DNA of 64,000 bases from Acanthamoeba castellanii str. Neff (GCF_000313135.1 NW_004457319.1:62773-126772), one strand, 5' to 3'. Positions 30,123 to 40,932 are shown, numbered from the stretch's first letter. Made by a program: numbers and translations. The notes: a model not told the origin generated them from the letters alone.

Positions 30123-32189
30123 CTACGTTGCTGCGTGTTGGAGCGCGAGGAGTGAGGCGACGTTGAGTACCACGCCGGGCCGCTTACGGCGGACGAAGGA
30201 ATCGAGACAGTCCCGCGTGAAGCTGTTGTCGTGCCCGCCGACCTGCAGCTTCTCCAACGCGTAGCAGTCGTGGGCGAGGATGTCCTCCAGCACGCGGTCA
30301 GTGAGCAGCGGGAGGCCCTTGAGATTGATCACCTTGAGCCGAGAGCAGGCCCGCAGCACCGCCAGCACTGATTCTTCGTCGATGAGCGCGCAGTCGGACA
30401 GGTTGAGCGAGTGCAGGTCGGCGGCGATGTCCTGTACGATGAGCGCGAGGGAGCGGCCCGTGAGCCGGGGCAGGTGGCCGACGTTGAGGATCCGAACCGG
30501 GGTGTAGCTGCTGCCCCCGGCTTTCTCCTTTCGCGACCGCGCCAGAGCGCACAGCTCGGCGATGCCGACGTCGGTGATCTCGTGGCAGAACTCAAAGTTG
30601 AATGTGCAGAGGCGGTGGTTGGCGCCTTGCGCCAGGTGCCGGAGGCCCTCGTCGGTGATGCCGGTGCACTCCTTCATCTCCAGCTCCACGACGTACTCGA
30701 GGTGCTGAGCGACCGCCGCCAGAGTAGCGTCGGTCAGCTGTCTCAGCCCGATCAGATTCAATCTCTGCAGTCGGTGGCAGCGCGACACTGCAATGTCGAA
30801 GAAGGAAGAGGTCAGTCGCACACGAAACGATTAAGCATACATGAAGGAGAAGCGCACCAAGGTGAATCACGCCGGCATCAGTGATTTGCTCCGACGGACA
30901 GCCCTGAAATTCGACCACCTCCAGACTTGGGCCTGCCGCGGCGAACGAGTGAGGTGCACTGTCCACGACACGCATCGCTCTCTCGATGAGTGGCTCTGAG
31001 TCGTACCCAGCGAATCGCCGATCACGCGCAGTACGCTATCGTCGACCGGACGGCAGAACTTGAGTATCAGCCTGCGGAGACCCGAGGCACGCCGCACCAG
31101 CTTCTTGATGGCCTTCCTTGTGATCTCGGCGGAACACGACTGCATGTCCAGGTCCCGCAACTCGGTGTTGTTGGCCGCGAGGTGGGCGAGTCCAGCGTCG
31201 GTCAGCTTGTCCAGGCCCTGGATGTTGAGCACCTGCACTTGGTCGGTTGGTGATAACGTTGCCAGTCAGTGCACACGATCCGTTTTTTTGGCAAGCAGTA
31301 CTGCAGTCACGCACCCGTAGGCGTGTAAGATAGCGGCCAATCGCTTGAAGTGATGTGTCGGACAGCAGGAAGCATCCGCGAATGTGCAGCGACTCAATAT
31401 TGGGGCACGCCAAACACATCTGAAGCGCATCGCGCCCTACATTAGCAGGAACTTGATTCAAATCAAAAGAGAACATGTGTGGCTCGTGGCCAGTACCTCA
31501 ACGAAGCTGGAGTCTCGTAGCTTGCGACAGCTTTCCAGGCTCAGGTGAGTGAGCCTCGAGCCCAGGTGAGCGCCGATCAACCCCAGCGTGACTCCGTTTA
31601 CTCTGACAATGCAACTCTGTGTTGGCGGTGTGTGAGAAGCGCCACCAAATACGTCGTGCAGCATAGTCACAGGGGTCCCGCGGTGAGCGAGTACCAGGTT
31701 GAGGCGGCGCAGGGTGGGCCAATAGGTGAGCACGCGTTCGATTTGAGTGTTGCCGATGCGCGCCTTACGCAGGTTGAGCTCTTCCACTTTCTTGCAACGA
31801 TGAAGGAGCCCCTCCTTTGGACGAACGACGATGAAGGTTTGTTTCATTCGACAGCACACGCGGGAGCACTGCCCATACCGCACGTACCTCGCCAAAGAGG
31901 AAGCACGACGGGGATCCAGTGATGGCTTCCGCATAACGGGCCAGGTTCAGAGTGCGGCACTCCCGCCAGGCCAGCTGCGCCCATTCAGAGCACACCTGGC
32001 CACACGAGCCCCGCTCAGCTTTGGTTGCTTTGATTTCTATTGATTGACGCATCGGGGGGAAGGTACCGCTGCAACTGCAACACGATCGCGCACGTCCTCC
32101 AGGAGAGAAAAGCAGTGCCCCCACACCTCTGGCGGAAAGCCGCACTGCGGCTCGTGCGCTGCAGCTCCCTCGCCATCTTTCTGCTCCAT
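30123..32189 (-). CDS. F-box and leucine-rich-repeat protein (FBXL/AMN1-like)
   Basis: Predicted substrate-recognition subunit of an SCF ubiquitin ligase. The first exon starts at ATG 32189; residues about 18-45 read FPPEVWGHCFSLLEDVRDR, then VAVAA. Splicing (donor at GTACC near 32066, acceptor before GTGTGCTCT near 31993) adds VCSEWAQLAWRECRTLNL, completing an F-box. Eight or more cysteine-containing LRRs follow across about seven exons, for example VEELNLRKARIGNTQIERVL, LTHLSLESCRKLRDSSF, IESLHIRGCFLLSDTSLQAI, LRDLDMQSC, LQRLNLIGLRQLTDATLAAV, LHSLNLSDCALIDEESVLAV and LKVINLKGLPLLTDRVLEDI. The stop is TAG at 30123-30125. The AMN1-type spacing of about 26 residues supports the LRR_CC class. 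It is divergently paired with the ARM-SAM-RING gene only 91 bp away. Family is clear; the substrate is unknown. Confidence 0.9.
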
Positions 32190-32280
32190 TTTCAATTGAC
32201 TTTGTGTTAAAATACAAAATATAAACCAAGAGATATATTATTTTTTGAACAAAGAATAAAAAATTTACCAAGCCAACAAG
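32190..32280. promoter_or_regulatory. Compact bidirectional promoter, 91 bp
   Basis: Only 91 bp, strongly AT-rich (ATATATTATTTTTTGAAC, AAAAAATTTACC), separate the divergent start codons of the F-box/LRR gene and the ARM-SAM-RING gene. Both core promoters and 5' leaders must fit here, so co-regulation of two ubiquitin-pathway proteins is plausible. Confidence 0.6.
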
Positions 32281-35099
32281 ATGGAGGTGGCGGATGTGGT
32301 GCGGAGGTGCCTGGCTTTGTTCAACGGCATTTCTGAGGGTGAGATGGTGCTGGACAGAGGGCGGGTCGAGGTGGCATACCAATCAATGCGTGTGCTGCAC
32401 TACTTGGCGCAGCAGGACAATGAGAGCCAGGCCGTCCGTTCTATGATGGGCCAGGCCGGCGCCTTCACCACCCTGGCCCGCCTCCTAGCAGCCGTCGCTG
32501 CGGCCAAAGCTGCCAAGGCTGCAGCTCGGCCCATCGAAGAAGATGAGGCCCGAATCGCGAGCGATCTTGAAATCGTGAGCGATGCTGTGGAGGCACTTGA
32601 TGAAGAGGAAGCGGCAGTACCGAACGAGCGAAGGGCCGAACCAGAGATGGTGCGCTACCCCGCGCCAGACAGAAACGAGGCCGAGGATGAAGAAGACGAA
32701 GAAGAGAGCATGGATGAAGGCGAAGCAGAAACGGAAGAAGAAGGAGGCGGGCTGCGGCTGGCGTTGAGCAAGCTGCAGGCCGAGGCAGCCGGCACACTGT
32801 GGAGTGTGTGCATTGCACATCCCACCAACAAGCAGAAGGTTCCCACTCGCACTTTCCCTCCTACCTGTGACGGTGGGCACTAATGGCCGGCGTGTGATTT
32901 GTGATGGTGTGCGACGGGCGGTGAAGGCGGCTGACGTCGTCCCCGCTTTGGTGGGACTCATCAAGCACGAGACCTACGAACCCACGCTTCGCTACGCTGG
33001 TACCCGTGGCCAACAGTGCACTATGCTCTCCGCACACAGCTCGTACACATGTACAGCTTCTGGAGCTAACGCACACACGCAACTTACTGCATACAACACA
33101 CGGCACGCGCACATGCACAGCGTCAGCGCTGTGGAGCGTGTGCTACGGTGTGGAGAGCAACCAGCGCCAAGTGTTGGCCCAGGGAGCGGCTCCGCATCTC
33201 GTGGCCCTTCTCCACGCCGAATCCGCCGCGGTCAGGTAGCGCTCAGATTCCTCTTCATTAGACCATGACGCCAATGGCGCTCTCTCTCTCTCTCTCTCAA
33301 CTTTGTCCTCCTTCTATTTCAGACGATCAGCGACCGGCGCGCTGTGGCATCTCTCGAGCCTGCCCGAAGCCCGCAAGCCCATCAGTACGTAACGACTCTC
33401 TCTCAATTTACCACCGCGCTTGCTGGGAGCCCATCTGTACAGATGGAGCGTAGTAGCGCCCAAGGTACCATTCCGGGCGGCGATCTCACTATTTCCGCGC
33501 TCTCTTGATCTCTTGGTGCGTGACTAGTCGAGGCCGGTGGCCTGGAGCCACTGGTCGCCATCCTGGCGGGGACAGGCATCTCGGGGATGGGGATGGGGAT
33601 GGGGTTGGATTCGGAGAGTTGCCAGGAGCAGAAACTCAACGCGTGCTTGGCCCTCGGCAACCTCTCCATGGCGTCAACGGTGACCATCGACGACGACATC
33701 TACAAGTACGAGAAAAGATCTCCTCCTGTTCGACTCGTTGCTCCCTCGCGACCAACTCTCATCTAGATCGCTTGGCTCATCTCACCAACAATGGCGTTCG
33801 CGCACCTTGGTGACGTCAATCTACTCGACACACTAAATAGAGACGCGATAGCGCGATCGGGCGGGCTTGAGCAGATACGTCGGTTCGTCGAGCAACACGA
33901 CTGCAGACGGTATCTGAGCTTTGCCATCTCTTTATTTGGTTTTGTGTGCGTTGCGGTCCAGCCTCTAATTTGGGTTTTTCATTTTCATTATTCATTTTTC
34001 CTTCTGGCTTTCGTTTATTCATTTTTATTATTTATTCTTTATTTATTTTTGGGGCTTTCCAGGTTCACGATGCACAATCTGGTGTGGACCACGCTCAAGC
34101 CGCTGGTCGATCTGCTCGAGGCCGAGCACGAGGCGGTCAACGAGCTCGGTTGCTTCCTAATCGCCTGCCTCTCCCGGACCAACCAGCAGACCTCCAAACT
34201 CTTCCACGAAGGTACCCCGACCCCAATCACAACTGCCATTTGTGTTGGGTTGCGAAAGTTGTTTTCTTAACTTTGTTGGCATTGCGATTGGCGCCAGGCG
34301 CGGTGTCGACATTGGAGCGGCTGGCGCAGCGCCGCGACCAGCCCACCGTGCGGCAGCTTGCACGCATCGCCCTCACCAACCTCGGCGTTAACGTTCTCGA
34401 GCCCCTCTCCTCGCCTTCCCCTTCTCCAGGTCTTGATGTGTGCGGTGGTGCGTGTACGTGTGCGTGTGTGTGCGTGTGTGCGGTGATGCGTGTGCGTGTG
34501 AGCTGACGAAAGGTGCGGGTCTGGTACAGATTCAACCAACGGCGTCGTGGGTGAGGCAGCCGGCCTCGACCGTCTTCTGGTGGCGCTCAAGCTGGAGCGG
34601 TTCCGGGACGTGTTCGCGAAACACGAGATAACGCGCGACAACATCGAGTTCGTGGAGGAGGGCGACCTCGCCGAGGTGCTGCCCCTCGGGCCGCGGCGAC
34701 AGCTGTGGGCCTACATCACGGCCCTGCGGCGAGCCAAGGACGCATCTCGCCCGCCACCGCCGTCGTGCCTGTCTCAGTCCTTCCGCACCACCATCACGAA
34801 CGCGTCATCTTCTCCGGAGGAAAACAACCCGTACGCGTGCCTGATCTGCTGCGACGCCGAGCGCAGCGTGTGCTTCGTGCCGTGCGGCCACGTCGTCTCG
34901 TGTAAAGTACGGACCGCACGCACACACGACAGCCAAAAAATGGCGTGGGGGACTGACTGGACTTCTTCTTATGTGACCGGTGCGCGCTTTTGCCACACAC
35001 CACACGCAGGTGTGCGCTCGCATTCTGGTGGCGCGAGGTGACGTGTGCATCATCTGTCGGGCACCCATCGCACAGACCGTCGTGCCCTTTTATGTATAG
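32281..35099 (+). CDS. ARM-repeat, SAM and RING-finger protein, probable E3 ubiquitin ligase
   Basis: Starts at ATG 32281 (MEVADVVRRCLALFNGISEG). The N-terminal 500 or so residues are armadillo-type helical repeats: AAGTLWSVCIAHPTNKQK, ADVVPALVGLIKHETYEP, GALWHLSSLPEARK, GLEPLVAILAGTG, NACLALGNLSMAS, LKPLVDLLEAEHEAVNELG. An acidic insert lies at about 32530-32750. A SAM domain follows (LLVALKLERFRDVFAKHEIT, IEFVEEGDLAEVLPLGPR, LWAYITAL). At the C-terminus a RING of the C3HC4 IAP/neuralized type is split by an intron at about 34904-35010: YACLICCDAERSVCFVPCGH, VVSCKVCARILVARGDVCII, CRAPI. The stop is TAG at 35097-35099. All eight zinc ligands are present, so E3 activity is expected; ARM and SAM would provide substrate binding and oligomerisation (inference). 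About ten exons. Confidence 0.85.
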
Positions 35100-35206
35100 A
35101 CGTTGCATTGCAACGCTGAAAACAACGGAGGGCGCGCGGTGGAGTCGTCATCGCGTGTGCGTATTCGGAACGAAGATATGTGAGTGGTGTGTTGCGTGTT
35201 GTAGCA

Positions 35207-37556
35207 CTAGTGCTCGCCTCGGTATTCGGAGATGTCGTCGAGGCCGTAGGTGCCCACCTCGCCGGCCCAGTCGCCCTCGAACTGGACGACGGCGGTCTCC
35301 TTGGAGGTGCTCTTCTGGAGCAGCTTGCCCACCTTCCCTCGGTCGCGGCCCAGCACGACCACCACCCGCCTGCCCACGTCGGGGATCACCGTCTCCACTT
35401 GCCGCTGTCGGATATCTGCACAATCGCGTGGATGGAAATAAAAGAATCAGTCATCTGCTTTGCCTGTGTCGTTGTGTGCTGTGTGTGTGTGTGTGTGCGT
35501 GTGTGTGCGCGCGCGCGCGCTATGTGTGTGGTGTGTGTGAAAGAGAGAGTCGCGTACTTTCAAGAATCCGCCCAGAGTCGAGCATGATGGTGCAGATGTC
35601 GCCGGCGACGACGTCCACGACCTTGACCTTCTTGCGGTAGTACTTTTCCCCGAGGCTCTTGCTCACGATTCGGACCGTGATGCCCGGTCGCAGCCACACC
35701 GGCTCCTTCCTCTTCTCCTCCCGCTTCATCTTCTCTTTCTTTTCCTTCTCCTCCTCCCTTCGCTTTGTGCTGCCACCGCCGCCGCCGCTGCTGCTCTTTG
35801 CGTCGTCCCTGGCCGACGACTTGCCGGCGCTGCCGCCCGACTTGCCGTCGATCGTGTTGGTCGTCTCCTGCTCCCACTCGACGCCTTTCTCACCTCCCGC
35901 CGCCTTGTGGTGGTCATCGTCATCTTCACCATCGTCATCGTCGTCATCATCTTCAGCGCCTTCTTCCTCCACGTCGCCGTCGTCGCCTCCGTCGCGGATG
36001 CCGAGAGCCGGGTGACCCTGTTTGAGCTGCGTCGAGTTGAGCGGCGCGAGGTCTATTCGGTTGACGGTCACCTCCTCCTCGCTCTCGAATCGAATCCGGA
36101 CTTTGTCGCCGGCCAGGAGCTGCACGATGCGCGCGTACATGCCCTCGTGCTCGCCCGAGACGACGCCCACGAGGTTGCCCGGGTGGATCCCCTCCGGCCG
36201 GAAGGCCACCAGCTTCTGGTCCAGGTCGCGCACGTGTCGCTGCCTCCCGTCCTTGTCCCGCGGCAGCACCATCATTTGCTGCAGCGAGAAGAAGAAGAAA
36301 TGAAAAAGAAATTATTCACATTAGCGAGCTTGTACGCGAGCGCGTCAAATCGTGCACGACACACGACACGCACGACACGACACACACGACACATAGGAGC
36401 GGTTTTGCCTACCTTGGGTTCCCGGCTCTCGCCCGGCTTGATGAACTTCTTTTTCGTGGGCTCGGGCGCCTTGGGCGCGGCCCCCAGACCCAGGCGATGA
36501 TGGCGCGCAATGAACTCGACCGGCTTGACCACACTGCAATCACGCACACAGAGGGCCAGCAGCTTGTCAGTGGTGTGCATTGTCAGGGGGAGAGATAAGA
36601 CGAAGACGAGACGAAGACGATGGATGCGTACGCCTTGTTGGTGTTGCCGATGGGATCGCCGGGCTTCCAGAGCATGCCGCGGAGCATGGCCTCGCCAAAC
36701 TTCTCCACCGGGACCCGATCATAGGCCGACGCCGTCGTCTCCTCCGGCCGCGACTCCACATCGAATCGGAACCTGGTGTTGCGTGTCGTGTCGTGTCGCA
36801 AAGCGAAGGTGGAACGTTAGCCCTTGAACAAGGCCGCAGAAGAAGAAGTTGCAAGGCAGCAGGAGGAGCAAGAGGGAAGGAATGGCGTACTTCTCGTCTT
36901 CGTCTTCGATGGTGTCGAGGCCGGGGAGGCGGTACTTGAGGAGCAGCGGCATGTCCTCCTCCTCGGGCTCGACCTGGATGCCCTCCTTACCCTCCTTGAT
37001 CAGCGCTTCGGCCGCTTCCCTGTCCTCCGCCGACAGGCCCGCAAGCTTCGGGTCCACGACGGCCGGTGCCGATGTCGGCTTCTCTTCTCCTACAAAATTT
37101 ATGAATTTAATTACATTAAATACAAGAGAACGATTGTAGTAAGAAATAAAATCGTGATATCATAAAGAAAAATAAATAAATAACGAATCGCATGAAATTG
37201 TAGATCTTGGGGTGAATCGTACCTTCGATTTTGGCCTTTTTGGAACGTAGAGGCTGGGGCAAGGGGATGACGAGCGGGCCGTCGTCTTTCTCGAAGAGGG
37301 TCTTCATCTTGCTGCCTTGAATGGCGGTCACAAGCTCCCTCCCCTCTTCCCCTTCTTCCTTCTTCGTGCCCTGGATGCTCACCTTCCTCTTGCCTGCTGC
37401 CAATCCTCCAAATGAGAACCCAATTTTGACGGGGGTGGCGGTCGATGTCTGTGCCTCCCCCTCGCCTTGCTTCTTCTCTGCTCCATTTGCTGCAGCTGGT
37501 GTGGCATCTTCTGTGTCCATTCGATCCTCGCCGTTAGGCTTCCTCTCTTCATCCAT
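35207..37556 (-). CDS. G-patch and KOW-domain splicing factor (GPKOW/Spp2/MOS2 family)
   Basis: Nuclear spliceosome factor that works with the DEAH helicase Prp2/DHX16 in the known family. Start ATG 37556 (MDEERKPNGEDRMDTEDATP). Near the N-terminus is KIGFSFGGLAAGKRKVS, the conserved short SF-like motif, then LVIPLPQPLRSKKAK. The G-patch lies at about 36770-36640 (YDRVPVEKFGEAMLRGMLWK then PGDPIG), with fewer glycines than usual. KOW 1 is at about 36180 (HPGNLVGVVSGEHEGMYARI). A disordered acidic and Lys/Glu linker follows. The region at about 35690 reads WLRPGITVRIVSKSLGEKYY, and KOW 2 at about 35390-35290 reads GRRVVVVLGRDRGKVGKLLQ. The stop TAG is at 35207-35209. The order G-patch, KOW, linker, KOW matches GPKOW well. 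Seven or so exons, several with ACACGAC-rich introns. Confidence 0.88.
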
Positions 37557-37791
37557 CCCCTCGTTGTGTCTATCCGTCCGGTAGGATGTGGATTGTGTGG
37601 GCCGTGCGAAAATGTGGAAACCACCCACGAAGGAATAATCGAATGGATGGATGGTTCGTTGATCCGCCCAGAAAAAGACCAACAAATTCTTTTTGACAGG
37701 GAATAATCTGGGAAAATACCATTTCTCCAATTTTCTCGGCAAATATTGTCTTGCGCGCCGGCATTGCCGCCATTCTTCACGACGCCACAAC

Positions 37792-38933
37792 ATGGAAGGA
37801 GAGAAGTTTGACGTCACGCCCCTGACCAAGGTTCATTACTTTCGTGTGGCGCGATAGATTCGATTGAGCGAGCCTCGTTTTTAACTATCAGTGCAATTGG
37901 TCAGGTCAAGCGGCTGCCCAAGAGGGCGGTGTACGACAAGGAGCAGGTCTATGCCATCCTCGACGAGGCGTTCGTGTGCCACGTGGGGTTCAGCGTCGAC
38001 GGCCGGCCCTTCGTCCTGCCCACCGGGTTCGGCCGACGAGGCGAGTGGCTCTACCTCCACGGCAAGGTGAAGCACTTCCGCTAATTCTCAACTCCGCGCG
38101 CGTGTTGAAGCTGCGCTGACATTACATTCGTGTGAACAACACAGTCGTCCAGCCACATGATCAAGCACATCGCGCAGGGCCACCCCATTTGCATCACCGT
38201 CACTCTGGTGCGCACTATTGCCTCTCATGATTGTCGGTGTACTGCTGCCGCTCACTGAGGCCTTCTGCTGCATGATTGTCGTTTATGCAGCTGGACGGCA
38301 TTGTGGTCGCGCGGAGCTTGTTCCACAGCTCGATGAACTACCGGTCTGTCGTCATCTTCGGCAAGGCGGAGGAGATTACGTGCGCACTTCCAGTCCTGGG
38401 TCGTGAGCATGCCACCAAGTGCGACTGCTGACAACTACACTCCTTTCCGCGCCGCACACAGTGACCCCGAGGAGAAGGTGGAGGCAATGAAAATCCTCAG
38501 CAACCACATCATCCCTGGTACACTCTCCCACACCCACCAGTCAGACACAGCGCAGCCTACTGCGTCGTAGGATGACACTCACCCGAGGACTTGGTGAATG
38601 CAGATCGTTGGGAGAACGCGCGCCTGCCGACTCCGGCAGAGATCAAGGGCACCAAGGTACGAATTCGAGCCATGTTATGCGCACCTTCTGCCCCAGCTGA
38701 CCGCAAGCGCCGACGAGCAGATGGTGAAGCTGCATCTGGAGGAAGTGTCGGCCAAGGTGCGGGTTGGGCCGCCGAGCGACGACGATGCCGACCTGGCAAC
38801 AGACTTCTGGTCGGGCGTGATCCCCGTCACCACCCAATACGGAACCCCTGAGGCCGACCCCACGCTCAAGCCCGACATCTCGGCCCCGCCCAATGTGGCC
38901 GCCTACCGCAGGCCCACGCCCTCCGGCCAGTAG
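37792..38933 (+). CDS. FMN-binding split-barrel (PNPOx-like) protein
   Basis: A small flavin-binding protein of the pyridoxamine 5'-phosphate oxidase-like superfamily (Pyridox_ox_2 type). Exon 1 is 37792-37830 and exon 2 starts at 37905 (VKRLPKRAVYDKEQVYAILD). The barrel reads AFVCHVGFSVDGRPFVLPTG, EWLYLHG, HPICITVTLLDGIVVARSLF, NYRSVVIFGKAEEI, DPEEKVEAMKILSNHIIPG, then RLPTPAEIKGT. The last exon (about 38695-38933) gives TDFWSGVIPVTTQYGTPEAD and ends at TAG. H-x-S.. and the SMNYRSV strand correspond to the flavin-phosphate-binding part of the fold. About 240 residues, the normal size. Bacterial homologues are common, and the substrate is not known for this group. Six exons separated by 70-100-bp introns. 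Confidence 0.85.
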
Positions 38934-39027
38934 CGACCACACCAGCAATGAAAAAGAAAAATATTTCTTTTTATTTCCTTGCTGCTTTCTCTTTCTGTTT
39001 TTTAATTTTTTATAAATTCAAAGCAAG

Positions 39028-39632
39028 ATGTCGAGCATGGAGGCGCTGCGGCCCACTAAGCAGATCGTGTCGGTGTTGCGGAAGCATGGTCGCATGAACC
39101 GTCGTGCGCTGTGGGAACATCTCGTCGAAGAGCAGACAAGTTCGTACCCCACCCGGATTTTGCTCAATTCCATTGATCCAATTCTCCGCTGCCCTTAGAA
39201 TCTTATCGCCACATTGGCGGCACCAGATGCCGTTCTTCATTGATACTAATCGCGGTCAATGCAGCGATCAAGTCCAAGCTTCATGCCAAGGATTTGCTGC
39301 GGTGGTTGGTGCAGAAGAACCGTGTGCAGATCCACATGGTCACCAAGGAGCAGGCCCGAGACCAGGCCAAGTCCAAGCGGTGGGAGTACGAGGTGAACGA
39401 GTTCAACGAGCAGAAGGCCGAGCGCAAGCTGAAGCCCAAGTACGCCTACCCCAACGCCAAGCAGCAGCAGCAATACCAGGAACGCAAGGAGAAGGGTACG
39501 CGTTCTTCCTCCCTCACACACGCTCCTCCTCTACAAAGTTGCACTCACGATCACGATCACGATGCTGCTTGTGTCGTGTTGGTTGAACTCACCCATCACC
39601 CTCCTTTACCTCCCCTAGCCGAGCTTCACTAG
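39028..39632 (+). CDS. Small basic protein with winged-helix-like N-terminus
   Basis: Starts at ATG 39028 in a context after an AT-rich leader. Three exons join in phase: MSSMEALRPTKQIVSVLRKH, GRMNRRALWEHLVEEQTT, then IKSKLHAKDLLRWLVQKNRV, QIHMVTKEQARDQAKSKRWE, and a lysine/glutamine-rich tail (KQQQQYQERKEK), with the last exon adding only AELH and TAG 39630-39632. The alternation of three helices and a short strand pair resembles a winged-helix domain, and the high basic content suggests nucleic acid or ribosome binding. A mitochondrial ribosomal protein is one possibility, which I cannot confirm from motifs. About 127 residues in total. Confidence 0.65.
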
Positions 39633-39785
39633 TATACTCTCAAGCGGTGCACCGCCCTGTGTACAAACGAAAGGGACGACGCTGAAGAAGAGGCTGGCTT
39701 GCATGCAAAGCCTGTTGGTCGCCAAGCGCAAGCAATAAAGGCTAATTCGTGAGGTGAATACCGCCAGTGTCCCACAATTGCGGGC
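39633..39785. other. Downstream region of the small basic gene
   Basis: No coding signal is seen. The segment probably holds the 3' untranslated region and lies directly before the hairpin cluster. Confidence 0.3.
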
Positions 39786-39817
39786 CAGGCGCCCAACAGG
39801 CGCCTGCAAAGCAGGCG
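39786..39817. repeat. Overlapping, mutually exclusive inverted repeats
   Basis: CAGGCGCC (39786-39793) pairs perfectly with GGCGCCTG (39799-39806) across a 5-base loop. The latter arm also pairs with a third copy: CGCCTGC (39801-39807) with GCAGGCG (39811-39817) across 3 bases. The two hairpins share an arm and cannot form together. They lie just upstream of the tRNA-like element. Confidence 0.7.
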
Positions 39818-39844
39818 TAAGCGCGACTGTTGCGTTTGGTGTGA

Positions 39845-39926
39845 GTGGGACTGGTATAGTGGTATTACGGCGAAGAAAGTTCTCTTTTCCGTCGCAGGCC
39901 CGAGGTTCGATTCCTCGGGTCCCTCT
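39845..39926 (+). tRNA. tRNA-like Pol III unit, isotype undetermined, possibly a pseudogene
   Basis: The segment has a perfect A box (TGGTATAGTGG, 39852-39862) and a perfect B box (GGTTCGATTCC, 39904-39914), the internal Pol III promoter elements. The T arm is a strong stem (CCCGAGG with CCTCGGG around TTCGATT). The 5' GTGGGAC can pair with 3' GTCCCTC with one mismatch, but then one extra base lies between T stem and acceptor. The anticodon arm is abnormal: an extended hairpin between ACGG (39867-39870) and CCGT (39889-39892) with GAAAGTTCTCTTTTC inside, and no standard 7-base loop with U33 and a purine at 37. It may be an intron-containing tRNA, a degenerate copy, or a tRNA-derived small RNA. 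Confidence 0.5.
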
Positions 39927-39942
39927 CCACCACCATCTTGTG

Positions 39943-39948
39943 CTTTTT
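39943..39948 (+). terminator. Candidate Pol III T-run terminator
   Basis: A run of six T residues lies about 17 bases after the end of the tRNA-like element, the position and form expected of an RNA polymerase III terminator. Confidence 0.5.
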
Positions 39949-40118
39949 TGGTTTTGAGCTTTTATTTACTTATCTTTTTTTCCATCTTCTCCGTGTTTCC
40001 GAAACTCCCAGAAGTGCTATTGAAATTTAGGAAACACTTCTGGATTACGTGAAAGTTTCGGGGAAGGGAGATCGGCGACAGAGATGGGTGGCGATGGGAG
40101 CATCATTCATACAGGTCT
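39949..40118. promoter_or_regulatory. Upstream region of the LRAT gene
   Basis: A near-palindromic segment reads GTTTCCGAAACTCCCAGAAGTG and later AGGAAACACTTCTGGATTAC then GTTTCG: CCAGAAGTG (40008-40016) is complementary to CACTTCTGG (40034-40042), giving a 9-bp perfect inverted repeat 70-110 bp before the LRAT start codon. It may be a regulatory protein site or a hairpin. Confidence 0.4.
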
Positions 40119-40718
40119 ATGCTGCGGAGACTCATCTCTTCTTCAGCACCCGTTCGACAACGCATAACATCAACTACACAAGGCATAAAGATGCAATCAC
40201 AACAGGTCAAGGCGGTGCATCACATTAGCATCCCGCGCATGATCAACTTCCAAGGCTTCCCTTTCAACTACCGGCACCATGGTCTTCTGTTCGAGTACAA
40301 CGATGGACGACGCGAAGTGATTCACTACAGCGGCGACGCATCGAACATGGACGGCGAAGTGCAGGTGACCACGCTCCAAGGGTTCCTCAAGGGCGCACCC
40401 GAATCGAACATCATCTACAACCGAGATGACGAACATCCGGAGCCGCTCAAGCGATTCGACGCTGATGTGATTATGGAGCGGGCGAAGAAGCGACTGGGCG
40501 AGCGGCAGTACAACCTCATGATGAACAACTGCGAGCACTTCGCGCACGACTGCCTCTACGGCAAATCTTTCTCTCGGCAGGTGGACATGGTGATGAGCCT
40601 CTTCGGTGCCTTCATGCAGCAGGGCTTCGCCTCTAATCTCGCCACCGCCTCGTCCACCACCCAACCCTCTTCAACAACCTTGCGCAGCGAGCTGCCGGAC
40701 ACTGAGGAGGCCGACTGA
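40119..40718 (+). CDS. LRAT/HRASLS-type (NlpC/P60-fold) domain protein
   Basis: An intronless gene of 199 residues, unusual in this intron-rich neighbourhood. ATG 40119 gives an Arg/Ser-rich start (MLRRLISSSAPVRQR) that could target mitochondria; a second in-frame ATG at 40191 would remove it. The LRAT domain is clear: FNYRHHGLLFEYNDGRREVI holds the catalytic histidine, and YNLMMNNCEHFAHDCLYG holds the NCEHF motif with the nucleophilic cysteine. Known relatives are acyltransferases and phospholipases A1/A2 that act on phospholipids. A hydrophobic stretch after the domain (VDMVMSLFGAFM) could anchor to membranes, as in HRASLS proteins. The tail is Ser/Thr-rich. Catalytic residues are intact, so an acyl-transfer or lipase activity is likely; the substrate is unknown. 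It converges on the hybrid kinase gene. Confidence 0.88.
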   Translation: MLRRLISSSAPVRQRITSTTQGIKMQSQQVKAVHHISIPRMINFQGFPFNYRHHGLLFEYNDGRREVIHYSGDASNMDGEVQVTTLQGFLKGAPESNIIYNRDDEHPEPLKRFDADVIMERAKKRLGERQYNLMMNNCEHFAHDCLYGKSFSRQVDMVMSLFGAFMQQGFASNLATASSTTQPSSTTLRSELPDTEEAD

Positions 40719-40932
40719 TTGGTGTTAATCGTTAAGAGATCTTGTAAATTTTCGACTCGCATGAAACGCGTAGACGACGGTTTGTCTTTTCGCGCCCTTT
40801 CGTTTGTTGTGTTTGGGAGTTCGAGTGGGAATGAAAGCTGGTTTATGTGCTTGAGTACAACATGAGGAAGAGGGAACGTGGATACAATAAATTAGGAGGA
40901 GAGCAACCTGGTAGGGTTGATGTGTACTAGTG

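Noticed and set aside
39845..39926. Selenocysteine tRNA
   Set aside because: No UCA anticodon in place, no long variable arm, and the acceptor plus T stem does not give the 13-bp Sec form.
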